Of a stretch of DNA of 64,000 nucleotides, positions 19,549-27,739 are shown piece after piece (position 1 is the stretch's first letter; each line of letters starts with the position of its first letter). The position numbers and the translations under genes were made by a program. This stretch comes from Pseudomonas citri. Its GTDB lineage: Bacteria > Pseudomonadota > Gammaproteobacteria > Pseudomonadales > Pseudomonadaceae. The stretch is taken from assembly GCF_025336485.1 (NCBI RefSeq), contig NZ_JAODAB010000024.1, positions 1 through 64,000 of the forward strand, written 5' to 3'. The notes below the pieces were generated by a model. The model saw only the letters and a program-made list of their open reading frames with translations, was not told where the DNA came from and ran no database searches.

Positions 19549-20337
19549 ATGACTGACACTGAAACTTCACCCGACACCGCTGCCGAAACAGCCGCCCCAG
19601 CCGCGGCGGAGTTGCCTTGGGCAGACGTGCAGGCTGAACATCACAAGATGCTCCGGCTGGCGCCGCTCAAGACCGACCGGACCACGGGTGCGCGGCCCCT
19701 GCGGTTTGTCGAATTCAACTATGCCGAGCGCCATAGCAAGGAACGCAGCCTGTTGCGCATGAGCATCCAGTTGCCGGGCCAGCGGGTGCGCAAGGAACAG
19801 AATCACTTGGACGTCTGGGCCGATCATGTCGAGAAACGCGTGTTTTTTTCGCCGGACAGCCTGCAAATCGAACCGCTGAACCGCGGCATCGGCCGTTTCC
19901 TTGCCGCCCAGGGCATCACCTGGGCGAAGAAACGCTGGTCCTCCTACCGGGTCGACGGCGCTGACCTGAACAACAAGGACGCGCTGAACGAAGACACCCG
20001 CCTGCGCCGCGATCGCTTTCTCAAGGCCCACGGTTTCGAGGTGGTCTACGCCGACGCCCAGCACCTCAAGGGCAGCGTCAAGCAAACCCAGGTCGGTGAC
20101 CTGACCGGTGACTGGAACACCGAGAAGCTGCAGTTCGTGGAAATCCTCGAAGCCGCGCAGATGCTGCAACAAGCCGAGCAGAACCTGGCGGAACAGGAGG
20201 TCAAGCTCAAGCAGCAGGAAGAGAAGGTCAACAAGTTCAAGCGCGAAGACACTGGCCTGCGCTTCACCATTACCTGCCTGGTGGCGTTTGCCATGTTCCA
20301 GGCGGGGTTGCTGATCTGGATTGCGACGCGGCATTGA
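19549..20337 (+). CDS. conserved hypothetical protein with coiled coil and C-terminal anchor
   Basis: A 262-aa protein. The N-terminus is Thr/Ala-rich and looks disordered (about 1-25). A soluble domain follows (about 30-200, with RPLRFVEFNYAERHSKERSLLRMSIQ split by short turns). A coiled coil of Gln/Glu/Lys heptads covers about 200-238, and one C-terminal TM helix (FTITCLVAFAMFQAGLLIWI) anchors it. I do not recognise the family. It converges on prmB with a shared hairpin between. Confidence 0.75.
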   Translation: MTDTETSPDTAAETAAPAAAELPWADVQAEHHKMLRLAPLKTDRTTGARPLRFVEFNYAERHSKERSLLRMSIQLPGQRVRKEQNHLDVWADHVEKRVFFSPDSLQIEPLNRGIGRFLAAQGITWAKKRWSSYRVDGADLNNKDALNEDTRLRRDRFLKAHGFEVVYADAQHLKGSVKQTQVGDLTGDWNTEKLQFVEILEAAQMLQQAEQNLAEQEVKLKQQEEKVNKFKREDTGLRFTITCLVAFAMFQAGLLIWIATRH

Positions 20338-20367
20338 TGGCCGGCTGGGAGGTCGCTGGCAAGTCAC

Positions 20368-20400
20368 CTTGTGGCGAGGGGACTTATCCCCTCGCCACAG
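20368..20400. repeat. REP hairpin between convergent genes
   Basis: CTTGTGGCGAGGGG and CCCCTCGCCACA with loop ACTTAT, nearly identical to the one after sbp (11929-11962). It lies between the 262-aa protein gene and prmB and can serve both transcripts. Confidence 0.75.
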
Positions 20401-20424
20401 ATGCGGTCACATCAGGAACAGGGA

Positions 20425-21333
20425 TCAAACCCGCGAAGCGAACAACGCCTGATGCTCGCGGCACTGTTCGGCGCTGAGCATGAACACACCGTGCCCGCCG
20501 CGCTCGAAGTCCAGCCAGGCGAAATCGACTTCCGGGTACAACGCCTCGACATGAACCTGGCTGTTGCCCACTTCGACAATCAACAAGCCTTTTTCGGTCA
20601 GGTGGTCGGCCGCTTCGGCGAGCATCCGGCGCACCAGGTTCAAGCCGTCTTCGCCACAGGCCAGCCCCAGTTCCGGCTCGTGCTGGTACTCGGCCGGCAT
20701 GTCGGCGAAATCTTCCGCGTCGACGTAGGGCGGGTTCGACACGATCAGGTCGAAACGCTGGCCCGGCAACCCGCCGAAGCCATCGCCCTGGACCGTGAAC
20801 ACCCGCTCATCGACACCATGGCGCTCGATGTTCTGGTTGGCCACTTCCAGCGCTTCGAACGACAGGTCGGCCAGCACCACTTCGGCCTCCGGGAACTCAA
20901 AGGCACAGGCGATCCCGATGCAGCCGGAACCGGTGCAGAGGTCGAGAATCCGTGCAGGCTCCTGGCCCAGCCACGGTTCAAAACGCTTTTCGATCAGCTC
21001 GCCGATGGGCGAGCGTGGAATGAGCACACGCTCGTCGACGATGAACGACATTCCGCAGAACCAGGCTTCACCCAGTAGGTAAGCGGCCGGAATACGTTCG
21101 GCGATACGTCGGCGCAGCAGGCGCTGCACATGGACCAATTCTTCGTCTTCAAGACGGCAATCCAAATAGCTGTCGGCAATTTCCCACGGCAGGTGCAACG
21201 CCCCCAACACCAGTTGGCGGGCTTCATCCCACGCATTGTCGGTGCCATGACCGAAAAACAGATCCTCCCCATGGAAACGGCTGACGGCCCAACGAATGTG
21301 GTCGCGCAGGGTGCGCAGGCGGGAAGTGATCAC
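20425..21333 (-). CDS. prmB: ribosomal protein L3 N5-glutamine methyltransferase
   Basis: A 302-aa SAM-dependent methyltransferase modifying a glutamine in ribosomal protein L3. Motif I is ILDLCTGSGCIGIA and the catalytic NPPY is in IVSNPPYVDAEDF. The GTG start at 21333 is chosen because AGGAG precedes it and the N-terminus ITSRLRTLRDHIRWAVSRF fits the PrmB family; the frame runs open further upstream without similarity. Neighbours (isochorismatase-like, smr, folE) are as in P. aeruginosa. Confidence 0.95.
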   Translation of the reverse strand: MITSRLRTLRDHIRWAVSRFHGEDLFFGHGTDNAWDEARQLVLGALHLPWEIADSYLDCRLEDEELVHVQRLLRRRIAERIPAAYLLGEAWFCGMSFIVDERVLIPRSPIGELIEKRFEPWLGQEPARILDLCTGSGCIGIACAFEFPEAEVVLADLSFEALEVANQNIERHGVDERVFTVQGDGFGGLPGQRFDLIVSNPPYVDAEDFADMPAEYQHEPELGLACGEDGLNLVRRMLAEAADHLTEKGLLIVEVGNSQVHVEALYPEVDFAWLDFERGGHGVFMLSAEQCREHQALFASRV

Positions 21334-21586
21334 GGCGGTAACTCCTGGAAAATCGACGGGCGAGTCTACCAGCCAAACACGCCGCCACCCAAACCCGCGC
21401 CGAATACGAACGAAAAACACCGAGCCACCCGTAGGATTCGTCCCTTTTTTTCGCAACCCATTGAACAAGACATGCATCTTGACAAGGCTGTAGGCCAGCA
21501 ACGACGGCCCTTGCAATGGAAGCGATTCACAGAACCGCTCAGCCAGAGGAGAATGTCGCAAAAGCCCCACCCGAAGGAGCCCCAGA

Positions 21587-22177
21587 ATGTCCGTTCCAAA
21601 AACGATGTTTCAACTCAGCGGTCGTGGTTACGCGGCGGCCAACCTGAGTCAAGCGACCCTGATCATCATCGACGCCCAGAAAGAGTACCTCGCCGGCCCC
21701 CTGGCCCTGAGCGGCATGGACGCAGCGGTCGCGAACATCAAGCAATTGCTCGGCGCGGCCCGTGCCGCCGGCCGACCGATCGTTCATGTACGCCACCTGG
21801 GTACCCACGGCGGGCTGTTCGATCCACAGGGTGAGCGCGGGGAGTTCATTCCAGGCCTCGAACCCCAGGCTGACGAAACCGTCATCGGCAAGACGCTGCC
21901 CAGCGCCTTCCACGGTACCGAACTGAAAAAACGCCTGGAGGAATTCGGCCCCCTGGACCTGATCGTCTGCGGGTTCATGAGCCACTCCAGCGTCAGCACC
22001 ACCGTGCGCGCGGCCAAGAACCTGGGCTTTCGCTGCACCCTGGTGGAAGACGCCTGCGCCACCCGCGACCTGCCGCACAAGGGCGGCGTGTTGAGCGCCG
22101 ACCACGTGCACCAGACCGAAATGGCGATCATGGCGGACAACTTCGCCACCCTGGCCCTGACCCGCGATTTCGTCTGA
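21587..22177 (+). CDS. isochorismatase-family hydrolase lacking the catalytic Cys
   Basis: A 196-aa protein of the isochorismatase/nicotinamidase fold. The catalytic Asp is in LIIIDAQKEY and the Lys in VIGKTLPSAF. The expected Cys before V-x-x-T is Ser (GFMSHSSVSTT). Family members lacking Cys exist, such as isochorismatases that do not use a thiol nucleophile, so it may be active with a different chemistry. It is divergent from prmB, and the position is conserved in pseudomonads. The physiological substrate is unknown. Confidence 0.85.
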   Translation: MSVPKTMFQLSGRGYAAANLSQATLIIIDAQKEYLAGPLALSGMDAAVANIKQLLGAARAAGRPIVHVRHLGTHGGLFDPQGERGEFIPGLEPQADETVIGKTLPSAFHGTELKKRLEEFGPLDLIVCGFMSHSSVSTTVRAAKNLGFRCTLVEDACATRDLPHKGGVLSADHVHQTEMAIMADNFATLALTRDFV

Positions 22178-22297
22178 TCTCCCCTCGATGAGCGGCCAGC
22201 TTCGCCGCTCATCCGCAAAAATCTCTCATTTGCTAACCTCAGGAACAACCCGAACATCTTCCGGTCGAAGGGCCGATACCCATTGAGGAAGGTCGGA

Positions 22298-22618
22298 ATG
22301 AAGTTATCCGATGGTTTTGACGCACGTCGCTTGCGGCCCAAGGGCCCGAGCAACTGGCGATTTCGTTTCGGCGCCGCCATCGCGGCGCTCCTGGCAACGC
22401 TGGGTGTACTGCTGGCCATGGCCGGTGCCGCCAGCCTGCTGGGCCGCCCTCCCGCGCTGGGCGAGTTGAACGCCACCCCAGTGGGTTCGGCGATCATCCT
22501 GGCGGTCGGTCTTTTCGTTCTGTTACTGGGTGTCTGGCTCTGGCGCCGCTGCCGCCGTCGCGCCCGCCAATCCCTGGAGCTGGCCATGGCTCCGCACCTG
22601 ATGAAAAAGCACGACTGA
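22298..22618 (+). CDS. small two-TM membrane protein
   Basis: A 106-aa protein starting at the ATG at 22298 after GAGGAAGG. Two hydrophobic helices are visible (about 25-50 and 65-88), with a short hydrophilic loop RPPALGELNATP and a basic WRRCRRRARQS after the second helix, placing both termini in the cytoplasm. Not recognised. It lies between the isochorismatase-like gene and smr, all in one direction. Confidence 0.7.
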   Translation: MKLSDGFDARRLRPKGPSNWRFRFGAAIAALLATLGVLLAMAGAASLLGRPPALGELNATPVGSAIILAVGLFVLLLGVWLWRRCRRRARQSLELAMAPHLMKKHD

Positions 22619-22693
22619 AGCGCCATCCGACGTTTTTGTCGCGCCAGATCCCACCGCAGTTGGGTAAACTGGCCGACCTTCGCGGAGGCTGAC

Positions 22694-23251
22694 ATGCAAG
22701 ACGACGACTTTTCCCTGTTCAAGAGTGCGATCCAGGGCGTAAAACCGATCAAACATGATCGCGCCGAGACCGGCAAACCCAAGACCGATCGCGCACAGAT
22801 CGCCAAGCTGCGCCAGGCCGCCACCGTGCGCACCGAAACCACGACCGTGGACGGCTTGTCCGATCAGTTCGTGATCGACGTAGGACCGGAAGACGAGTTG
22901 ATGTGGGCGCGCGACGGTGTCCAGGACAGCCAGATACGCAAGCTCAAGGCTGGCCAGATCCCCTTCGAAGGCAGCCTCGACCTGCACGGCATGAACGTCG
23001 AAAAGGCCCGGGAAACCCTCTGGGCCTTCCTCGCCGAAGCCACCCGCTTCGAAATCCGCTGCGTGCGCGTCACCCACGGCAAAGCCGTGCGGCTGGACGG
23101 CAAGCGGCCGATGATCAAGAGCCACGTCAACACCTGGCTACGCCAGCATCCGCAAGTGCTGGGCTTCACCTCCTGCCAGGCGAAACACGGTGGCGCCGGA
23201 GCGGTGTACGTGATGCTCAAGCGCACCATGATGGAAGGTCGCGACGAGTAG
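22694..23251 (+). CDS. Smr-domain protein (SmrA-like nuclease)
   Basis: A 185-aa protein. The C-terminal half (about 95-180) is a Smr domain: SLDLHGMNVEKARE, RVTHGKAVRLDGKRPMIKSHV and CQAKHGGAGAVYVML. The N-terminal half is charged and probably flexible. Stand-alone Smr proteins of proteobacteria have DNA-nicking or RNA-cleaving activity. Cytosolic. It precedes folE by 75 bp, as in other pseudomonads. Confidence 0.88.
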   Translation: MQDDDFSLFKSAIQGVKPIKHDRAETGKPKTDRAQIAKLRQAATVRTETTTVDGLSDQFVIDVGPEDELMWARDGVQDSQIRKLKAGQIPFEGSLDLHGMNVEKARETLWAFLAEATRFEIRCVRVTHGKAVRLDGKRPMIKSHVNTWLRQHPQVLGFTSCQAKHGGAGAVYVMLKRTMMEGRDE

Positions 23252-23326
23252 CGCGATTGCCGAGCTTGCAGCGCCGTGTCCGCCGCCGTACCCTTGCGCT
23301 TTGCTTAAAATCCCACAGGTAGTTTC

Positions 23327-23872
23327 ATGTCTCTGGAACAGAATTACACCGCGATTCTCGGCCAACTGGGTGAGGACGTCTCCCGCGAGGGCCTGCTCGA
23401 CACGCCCAAGCGTGCTGCCAAGGCCATGCAGTACCTCTGCCGCGGTTATGAGCAGACCCTGGAAGAAGTCACCAACGGTGCCTTGTTCAGCTCCGACAAC
23501 AGCGAGATGGTGCTGGTCAAGGACATCGAGCTGTACTCGCTGTGCGAGCATCACCTGCTGCCGTTCATCGGCAGGGCCCACGTGGCCTACATCCCGAGCG
23601 GCAAGGTGCTGGGGCTGTCGAAGGTCGCGCGTATCGTCGACATGTATGCCCGTCGCCTGCAGATCCAGGAAAACCTCAGCCGCCAGATCGCCGATGCGGT
23701 CCAGAAGGTGACCGGCGCCCTGGGTGTGGCGGTGGTGATCGAGGCCAAGCACATGTGCATGATGATGCGCGGCGTGGAAAAGCAGAACTCCTCGATGATC
23801 ACCTCGGTGATGCTCGGCGAATTCCGGGAAAACGCCGCCACTCGCAGCGAATTCCTCAGCCTCATCAAGTAA
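23327..23872 (+). CDS. folE: GTP cyclohydrolase I
   Basis: A 181-aa zinc enzyme, the usual short length for bacterial FolE, that opens GTP to dihydroneopterin triphosphate for folate or pterin synthesis. Motifs: LFSSDNSEMVLVKDIELYS, zinc-site SLCEHHLLPF, GLSKVARIVDMYARRLQ and AKHMCMMMRGV with the second zinc Cys. Pseudomonads often carry two folE copies; this is the one linked to smr. A strong terminator follows. Confidence 0.96.
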   Translation: MSLEQNYTAILGQLGEDVSREGLLDTPKRAAKAMQYLCRGYEQTLEEVTNGALFSSDNSEMVLVKDIELYSLCEHHLLPFIGRAHVAYIPSGKVLGLSKVARIVDMYARRLQIQENLSRQIADAVQKVTGALGVAVVIEAKHMCMMMRGVEKQNSSMITSVMLGEFRENAATRSEFLSLIK

Positions 23873-23886
23873 CCTGGGGCACGAAG

Positions 23887-23915
23887 AAAACCGGCATCGA
23901 TCGCCGGTTTTTTTT
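23887..23915 (+). terminator. rho-independent terminator of folE
   Basis: AAACCGGC and GCCGGTTT stem with a 7-nt loop and a run of eight T (23908-23915), 15 bp after the folE stop. Confidence 0.9.
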
Positions 23916-23974
23916 CGCCTGCGAAAAATCAGGTAAGCTGCGCGCCCTCCTTTTCCTGCCACGAGACTTATCCC

Positions 23975-24346
23975 GTGATCGTCAAAGCGCTTCGTGTTGG
24001 CCTGGGCCAGCTCATCATCTTCATCGATTTCATCACCCGCCCTGGCAAGCAAAAGCGTCCGGCCGAGGCCCAGGCGCAGGTTGACCAGGCCGCCCGCGGC
24101 CTGACGTTGTACCAGTTCCACGCCTGCCCGTTCTGCGTGAAAACCCGCCGCACCCTGCGCCGCCTCAACGTACCGGTGGCCCTTCGCGATGCGAAGAACA
24201 ACGAGCAAGACCGCCAGACACTGCTGGAGCAAGGCGGCAAGATCAAGGTGCCGTGCCTGCGCATCGAAGAAAACGGCCAGACCACCTGGATGTATGAGTC
24301 CAAGGTGATCATTGATTACCTGGACAAGCGATTTGCGGCAGCCTGA
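23975..24346 (+). CDS. glutaredoxin/GST N-terminal-domain protein
   Basis: A 123-aa protein, GTG start. A hydrophobic N-terminal stretch (IVKALRVGLGQLIIFIDFIT) may anchor it to the membrane. The thioredoxin-fold domain follows with the redox motif HACPFCVKTRR near residue 51, a KVPCLRIEE segment and YESKVIIDYL, as in GrxC/GST N-terminal domains. It probably reduces a disulfide or glutathione adduct; the partner is unknown. Monocistronic. Confidence 0.85.
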   Translation: MIVKALRVGLGQLIIFIDFITRPGKQKRPAEAQAQVDQAARGLTLYQFHACPFCVKTRRTLRRLNVPVALRDAKNNEQDRQTLLEQGGKIKVPCLRIEENGQTTWMYESKVIIDYLDKRFAAA

Positions 24347-24370
24347 TCCCTTTGTACCGGGCCCAAGGGC

Positions 24371-24398
24371 CTCATCACGAGCCTGCTCGCGATAGGGC
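24371..24398. repeat. REP half-element
   Basis: CATCACGAGCCTGCTCGCGATAGGG, a single short imperfect REP palindrome between the glutaredoxin-like gene and the convergent aminotransferase gene. Confidence 0.5.
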
Positions 24399-24418
24399 CC
24401 GCCCGATTATCGCGCCAC

Positions 24419-25585
24419 TCAGGCCGCTTGCACCGCCAATGCTTCGCGCACCACCCCCGCCAACCGCTTGAGCCCTTCATCCAGCCGTGTCGGCTCGATG
24501 TGACTGAAATTCAGACGCAAGTGCCCGAGGTGCTTGTCCGGCTCGGGAAAGAACGGCTCCCCCGGCATGAACGCCACGTCTGCCGCCAGCGCGGCGGTGA
24601 GCAAGGTGCGGGTGTCCAGCGGTTGCTTGAGGGTCAGCCAGAAAAACAGCCCGCCCTGGGGCATGTTCCAGTCCGCGATGTCGGCAAAATGCGTGTGCAA
24701 CGCTGCCTGGAACCGGTCACGACGCTCCCGGTAGAAAGCCCTCAACTCACTCAGGTGGCTGCGGTACCGCTCGGTGCCGATCCATTGCAGCGCCTGCCAT
24801 TGGCCGATGCGATTGGTGTGCAGATCCGCGGATTGCTTGAGCCGCAGCAGGTGCGGGAACAGATCCGGGCTGGCGATCAGGTAGCCCACCCGCAACCCCG
24901 GCAACAGGGTTTTCGACACCGTGCCAGTGTAGATCCAACTGGCCTTCTTCAAGCGACTGACGATCGGCGTGGCACGGCCCTCGTCGAAAGTCAGCTCGCG
25001 GTAGGGTTCGTCCTCGATCAGGGTGACGCCAAACTCATCCAGCAGCGCCGCCACGGCGTCGCGCTTGGCCTCGCTGTAGCGCACCGCCGACGGGTTCTGG
25101 AACGTGGGGATCAGGTAGATGAATGCCGGCCGATGGCGCTCCAGCCGGGCACGCAACTGCCGCAGGTCCGGGCCGTCGGCCTCCAGCGGGACGGTGATGC
25201 AATCGGCGCCGAACAGCTGGAAAATCTGCAGGGCCGCCAGGTACGTCGGTGCTTCCAGCATGATTTCGGTGCCGACGTCGATATGCAGCTTCGCCGCCAG
25301 GTCGAGGGTTTGCTGGGAGCCGCTAACCACCAGCACCTGACTCGCCTCGCAGGCCAGGCCCAACGACCGCGCCTGCGCCGCCAAGGCTTCACGCAATGCC
25401 GGTTCACCTTCGCTCATGCCGTATTGCCCCATGGACACCGGCATGGCGCCCCACTCCACCTTCGGCAACATGGCTTCGGCCGGCAAACCTCCCGCGAACG
25501 ACATCACTTCAGGGCGCTGGGCCGCCGCGAGGATTTCTCGGATCAGAGAACTTTTGAGGCGCGAGACACGTTCGGAAAAAGCCAT
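24419..25585 (-). CDS. PLP-dependent aminotransferase (class I/II, LysN/MocR-domain-like)
   Basis: A 388-aa aminotransferase without an N-terminal DNA-binding domain. Seen are SFAGGLPAEAMLP, the cofactor-loop SGSQQTLDLAAK, IPTFQNPSAVRY, IEDEPYREL and the Schiff-base Lys in GTVSKTLLPGLRVGY. The C-terminal Arg region HLRLNFSHI is intact. It resembles 2-aminoadipate or aromatic aminotransferases. The start at 25585 has AGGTGA upstream. Divergent from marR, with two GTCAA-N5-TTGAC sites between, so probably under that regulator. Confidence 0.9.
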   Translation of the reverse strand: MAFSERVSRLKSSLIREILAAAQRPEVMSFAGGLPAEAMLPKVEWGAMPVSMGQYGMSEGEPALREALAAQARSLGLACEASQVLVVSGSQQTLDLAAKLHIDVGTEIMLEAPTYLAALQIFQLFGADCITVPLEADGPDLRQLRARLERHRPAFIYLIPTFQNPSAVRYSEAKRDAVAALLDEFGVTLIEDEPYRELTFDEGRATPIVSRLKKASWIYTGTVSKTLLPGLRVGYLIASPDLFPHLLRLKQSADLHTNRIGQWQALQWIGTERYRSHLSELRAFYRERRDRFQAALHTHFADIADWNMPQGGLFFWLTLKQPLDTRTLLTAALAADVAFMPGEPFFPEPDKHLGHLRLNFSHIEPTRLDEGLKRLAGVVREALAVQAA

Positions 25586-25618
25586 GGGATCACCTGTAGC
25601 GGGGCCTTGGAGAAATGA

Positions 25619-25633
25619 GTCAAACTGATTGAC
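25619..25633. promoter_or_regulatory. MarR-type operator 1
   Basis: GTCAA-ACTGA-TTGAC, a 15-bp inverted repeat with a 5-bp spacer, 34 bp upstream of the aminotransferase start. It shares both arms exactly with the second site at 25661. Confidence 0.65.
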
Positions 25634-25660
25634 CAAAATTACTCTGCCCCTTCTGGATAC

Positions 25661-25675
25661 GTCAATATGCTTGAC
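25661..25675. promoter_or_regulatory. MarR-type operator 2 overlapping the marR start codon
   Basis: GTCAA-TATGC-TTGAC with the same arms and spacer as the first site, centred 42 bp away (four helical turns). Its centre contains the ATG (25667) of the regulator gene, so binding could block both transcription and initiation. Confidence 0.65.
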
Positions 25676-26113
25676 CTTAAAAACCCCACTTCTCAGCAAA
25701 TGGCCATGGAAGCGTTCTTTTTCGGTTATCAGGCGTTCACCGCCAAGGCCGATGAAATGCTCGAGCGTCGCGGGTTGAGCCGGGTGCATCAGCGCATCGT
25801 GTTTTTCATCGCCCGCTACCCGTCATTGAGCATGAAGGAACTGCTGCATTTGCTGGGCGTGAGCAAGCAGGCCCTGAACATACCGTTGCGCCAGTTGATG
25901 GAAATGCACCTGGTCAACAGCCTCGCCTGCGAGACCGACAAGCGTAAGCGGCTGCTGGAACTGACCGCCGAAGGCGAACGCCTCGAGCAGGCATTGCGAC
26001 GTGAGCAGGTGAAATTGCTCGAGCGGGTGTTTGCCGAAGCTGGGGAAGAGGCGGTGAATGGCTGGTTGGCGGTGAACCAGGCACTGGGCAAGGGCCAGAC
26101 ATCCGCCGCTTGA
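25667..26113 (+). CDS. MarR-family transcriptional regulator
   Basis: A 148-aa winged-helix regulator. The core helix-turn-helix is MKELLHLLGVSKQALNIPLRQL (about 58-80 in two parts), followed by wing residues ETDKRKRLLELT. The start at 25667 is the first ATG; the ribosome-binding site is weak, and a later ATG at 25700 is possible. It is divergent from the aminotransferase and sits on its own operator, implying autorepression. The ligand is unknown, perhaps the aminotransferase substrate. Confidence 0.88.
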   Translation: MLDLKNPTSQQMAMEAFFFGYQAFTAKADEMLERRGLSRVHQRIVFFIARYPSLSMKELLHLLGVSKQALNIPLRQLMEMHLVNSLACETDKRKRLLELTAEGERLEQALRREQVKLLERVFAEAGEEAVNGWLAVNQALGKGQTSAA

Positions 26114-26176
26114 ATGCGATATATCCCTATCGCTCAGACATTTAGTCGACAACACAGAAAACATTATTTGCATTAT

Positions 26177-26186
26177 TTGTATACAA
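26177..26186. promoter_or_regulatory. TTGTATACAA operator of the NCS2 permease
   Basis: Exact palindrome, extendable to TTTGTATACAAA (26176-26187), in an AT-rich promoter region about 140 bp before the permease GTG. TAATTC just downstream could be the -10 box. Same site as before gcl and puuE. Confidence 0.7.
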
Positions 26187-26326
26187 AAGCATAATTCGCC
26201 TCGTGCGAGTTCCTGACCAACAAGTCAACAAACTTCGCCAGCCTTACCTGCCTCAGCGCATCGCAGCCATCCTCCAGGACAGCGCGGTGCTGGAAATAAC
26301 AATAAGACTCTTGAGGAGTACTCGCT

Positions 26327-27676
26327 GTGGAAAGCCGCAAACCCAACGCCCGGACGCTGGACCTCTCGCCGCCCCTACGCAGTGGCTGGCTGGAGCGCAT
26401 CTTCAAACTCAGCTTGCACGGCACCACGGTGAAGACCGAGCTGATCGCCGGCCTGACGACCTTCATCACCATGGCCTACATCATCTTCGTCAACCCCAAC
26501 ATCATGGCCGACGCCGGCATCGATCATGGCGCCGCCTTCGTCGCCACCTGCATCGCCGCCGCCCTGGGTTGCCTGTTGATGGGCCTGTACGCCAACTGGC
26601 CGGTGGGCCTGGCGCCGGGCATGGGCCTGAATGCGTTCTTCACCTACACCGTGGTCGGCACCATGGGCTACCACTGGGAAACCGCGTTGGGCGCGGTGTT
26701 CGTTTCCGGTGTGCTGTTCATGGTCCTGACCCTATCACGAGTGCGCGAATGGCTGCTCAATAGCATCCCGGTAAGCCTGCGGTTCGCCATGGGCGCGGGG
26801 GTCGGCTTGTTCCTCGGGCTGATCGGCCTGAAGACCGCCGGGATCATCGTCGACAGCCCCGCGACACTGATCAAGCTCGGTTCGTTGCGTGAGCCCGGTC
26901 CGCTGCTGGCCGCCGTGTGCTTCCTGATGATCGCCGTGCTCAGTTATCACCGCGTCTTCGGCGCGATCCTCATCAGCATCATCGCCGTGACCCTGGCCGG
27001 TTGGGGCCTGGGGTTAGTGCAGTACAACGGCGTGATGTCAACGCCACCGAGCCTGGCCCCGACCTGGATGGCCATGGACGTGGCCGGCGTGTTCAACGTC
27101 AGCATGATCAGCGTGGTGTTGGCCTTCTTGTTCGTGCACATGTTCGACACCGCCGGCACCCTGATGGGCGTCGCCCAGCGTGCCGGACTGGTGAAAACCG
27201 ATGGCAAGATCGAGAACCTGTCCCGTGCCTTGAAAGCCGACAGCGCCTCCAGCGTGTTCGGTGCCATGGTCGGCGTGCCGCCGGTAACCAGCTACGTGGA
27301 AAGCGCCGCCGGTGTGGCCGCGGGCGGGCGGACGGGGCTTACCGCGGTGACCGTCGGCGTGTTATTTATTGCCGCGATGTTCTTTGCGCCACTGGCCGGG
27401 ATGATTCCGGCCTACGCCACGGCAGGTGCCTTGATCTATGTCGCCATGCTGATGATGGGCGGCATGGCCCACATCGAATGGGACGAGGCGACCGACAGCA
27501 TCCCGGCCATCGTCACGGCCATCATGATGCCGCTGACCTTCTCGGTCGCCGATGGTATCGCGCTGGGCTTCATTACCTATGTGGTGCTCAAGGCCTGCAC
27601 CGGTAAACGCAAGGACATTTCCGTCAGCCTGTGGGTGCTCTGTGGGATTTTCATCGCCAAGTTCATCTTCTTGTAA
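26327..27676 (+). CDS. NCS2-family purine permease (AzgA/GhxP-like)
   Basis: A 449-aa membrane protein with 12-14 hydrophobic segments. Family landmarks are TELIAGLTTFITMAYII, NWPVGLAPGMGLNAFF, VHMFDTAGTLMGVAQRAG and GAMVGVPPVTSYVESAAGVAAGGRTGL. These match the COG2252 hypoxanthine/guanine/adenine permeases. GTG start preceded by GAGGA. The TTGTATACAA operator ties it to the ureide and glyoxylate genes, so it likely feeds purines to the urate pathway. A strong terminator follows. Confidence 0.93.
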   Translation: MESRKPNARTLDLSPPLRSGWLERIFKLSLHGTTVKTELIAGLTTFITMAYIIFVNPNIMADAGIDHGAAFVATCIAAALGCLLMGLYANWPVGLAPGMGLNAFFTYTVVGTMGYHWETALGAVFVSGVLFMVLTLSRVREWLLNSIPVSLRFAMGAGVGLFLGLIGLKTAGIIVDSPATLIKLGSLREPGPLLAAVCFLMIAVLSYHRVFGAILISIIAVTLAGWGLGLVQYNGVMSTPPSLAPTWMAMDVAGVFNVSMISVVLAFLFVHMFDTAGTLMGVAQRAGLVKTDGKIENLSRALKADSASSVFGAMVGVPPVTSYVESAAGVAAGGRTGLTAVTVGVLFIAAMFFAPLAGMIPAYATAGALIYVAMLMMGGMAHIEWDEATDSIPAIVTAIMMPLTFSVADGIALGFITYVVLKACTGKRKDISVSLWVLCGIFIAKFIFL

Positions 27677-27694
27677 GCGACACCGAATCTAATC

Positions 27695-27719
27695 GCCTCA
27701 CCCTTCGGGTGAGGCTTTT
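27695..27719 (+). terminator. rho-independent terminator of the purine permease
   Basis: GCCTCACCC-TTCG-GGTGAGGC, a stable tetraloop hairpin followed by TTTT, 19 bp after the stop codon. It separates the permease from the LysE gene. Confidence 0.9.
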
Positions 27720-27739
27720 GTACATCAGGAGCAAAAGCA

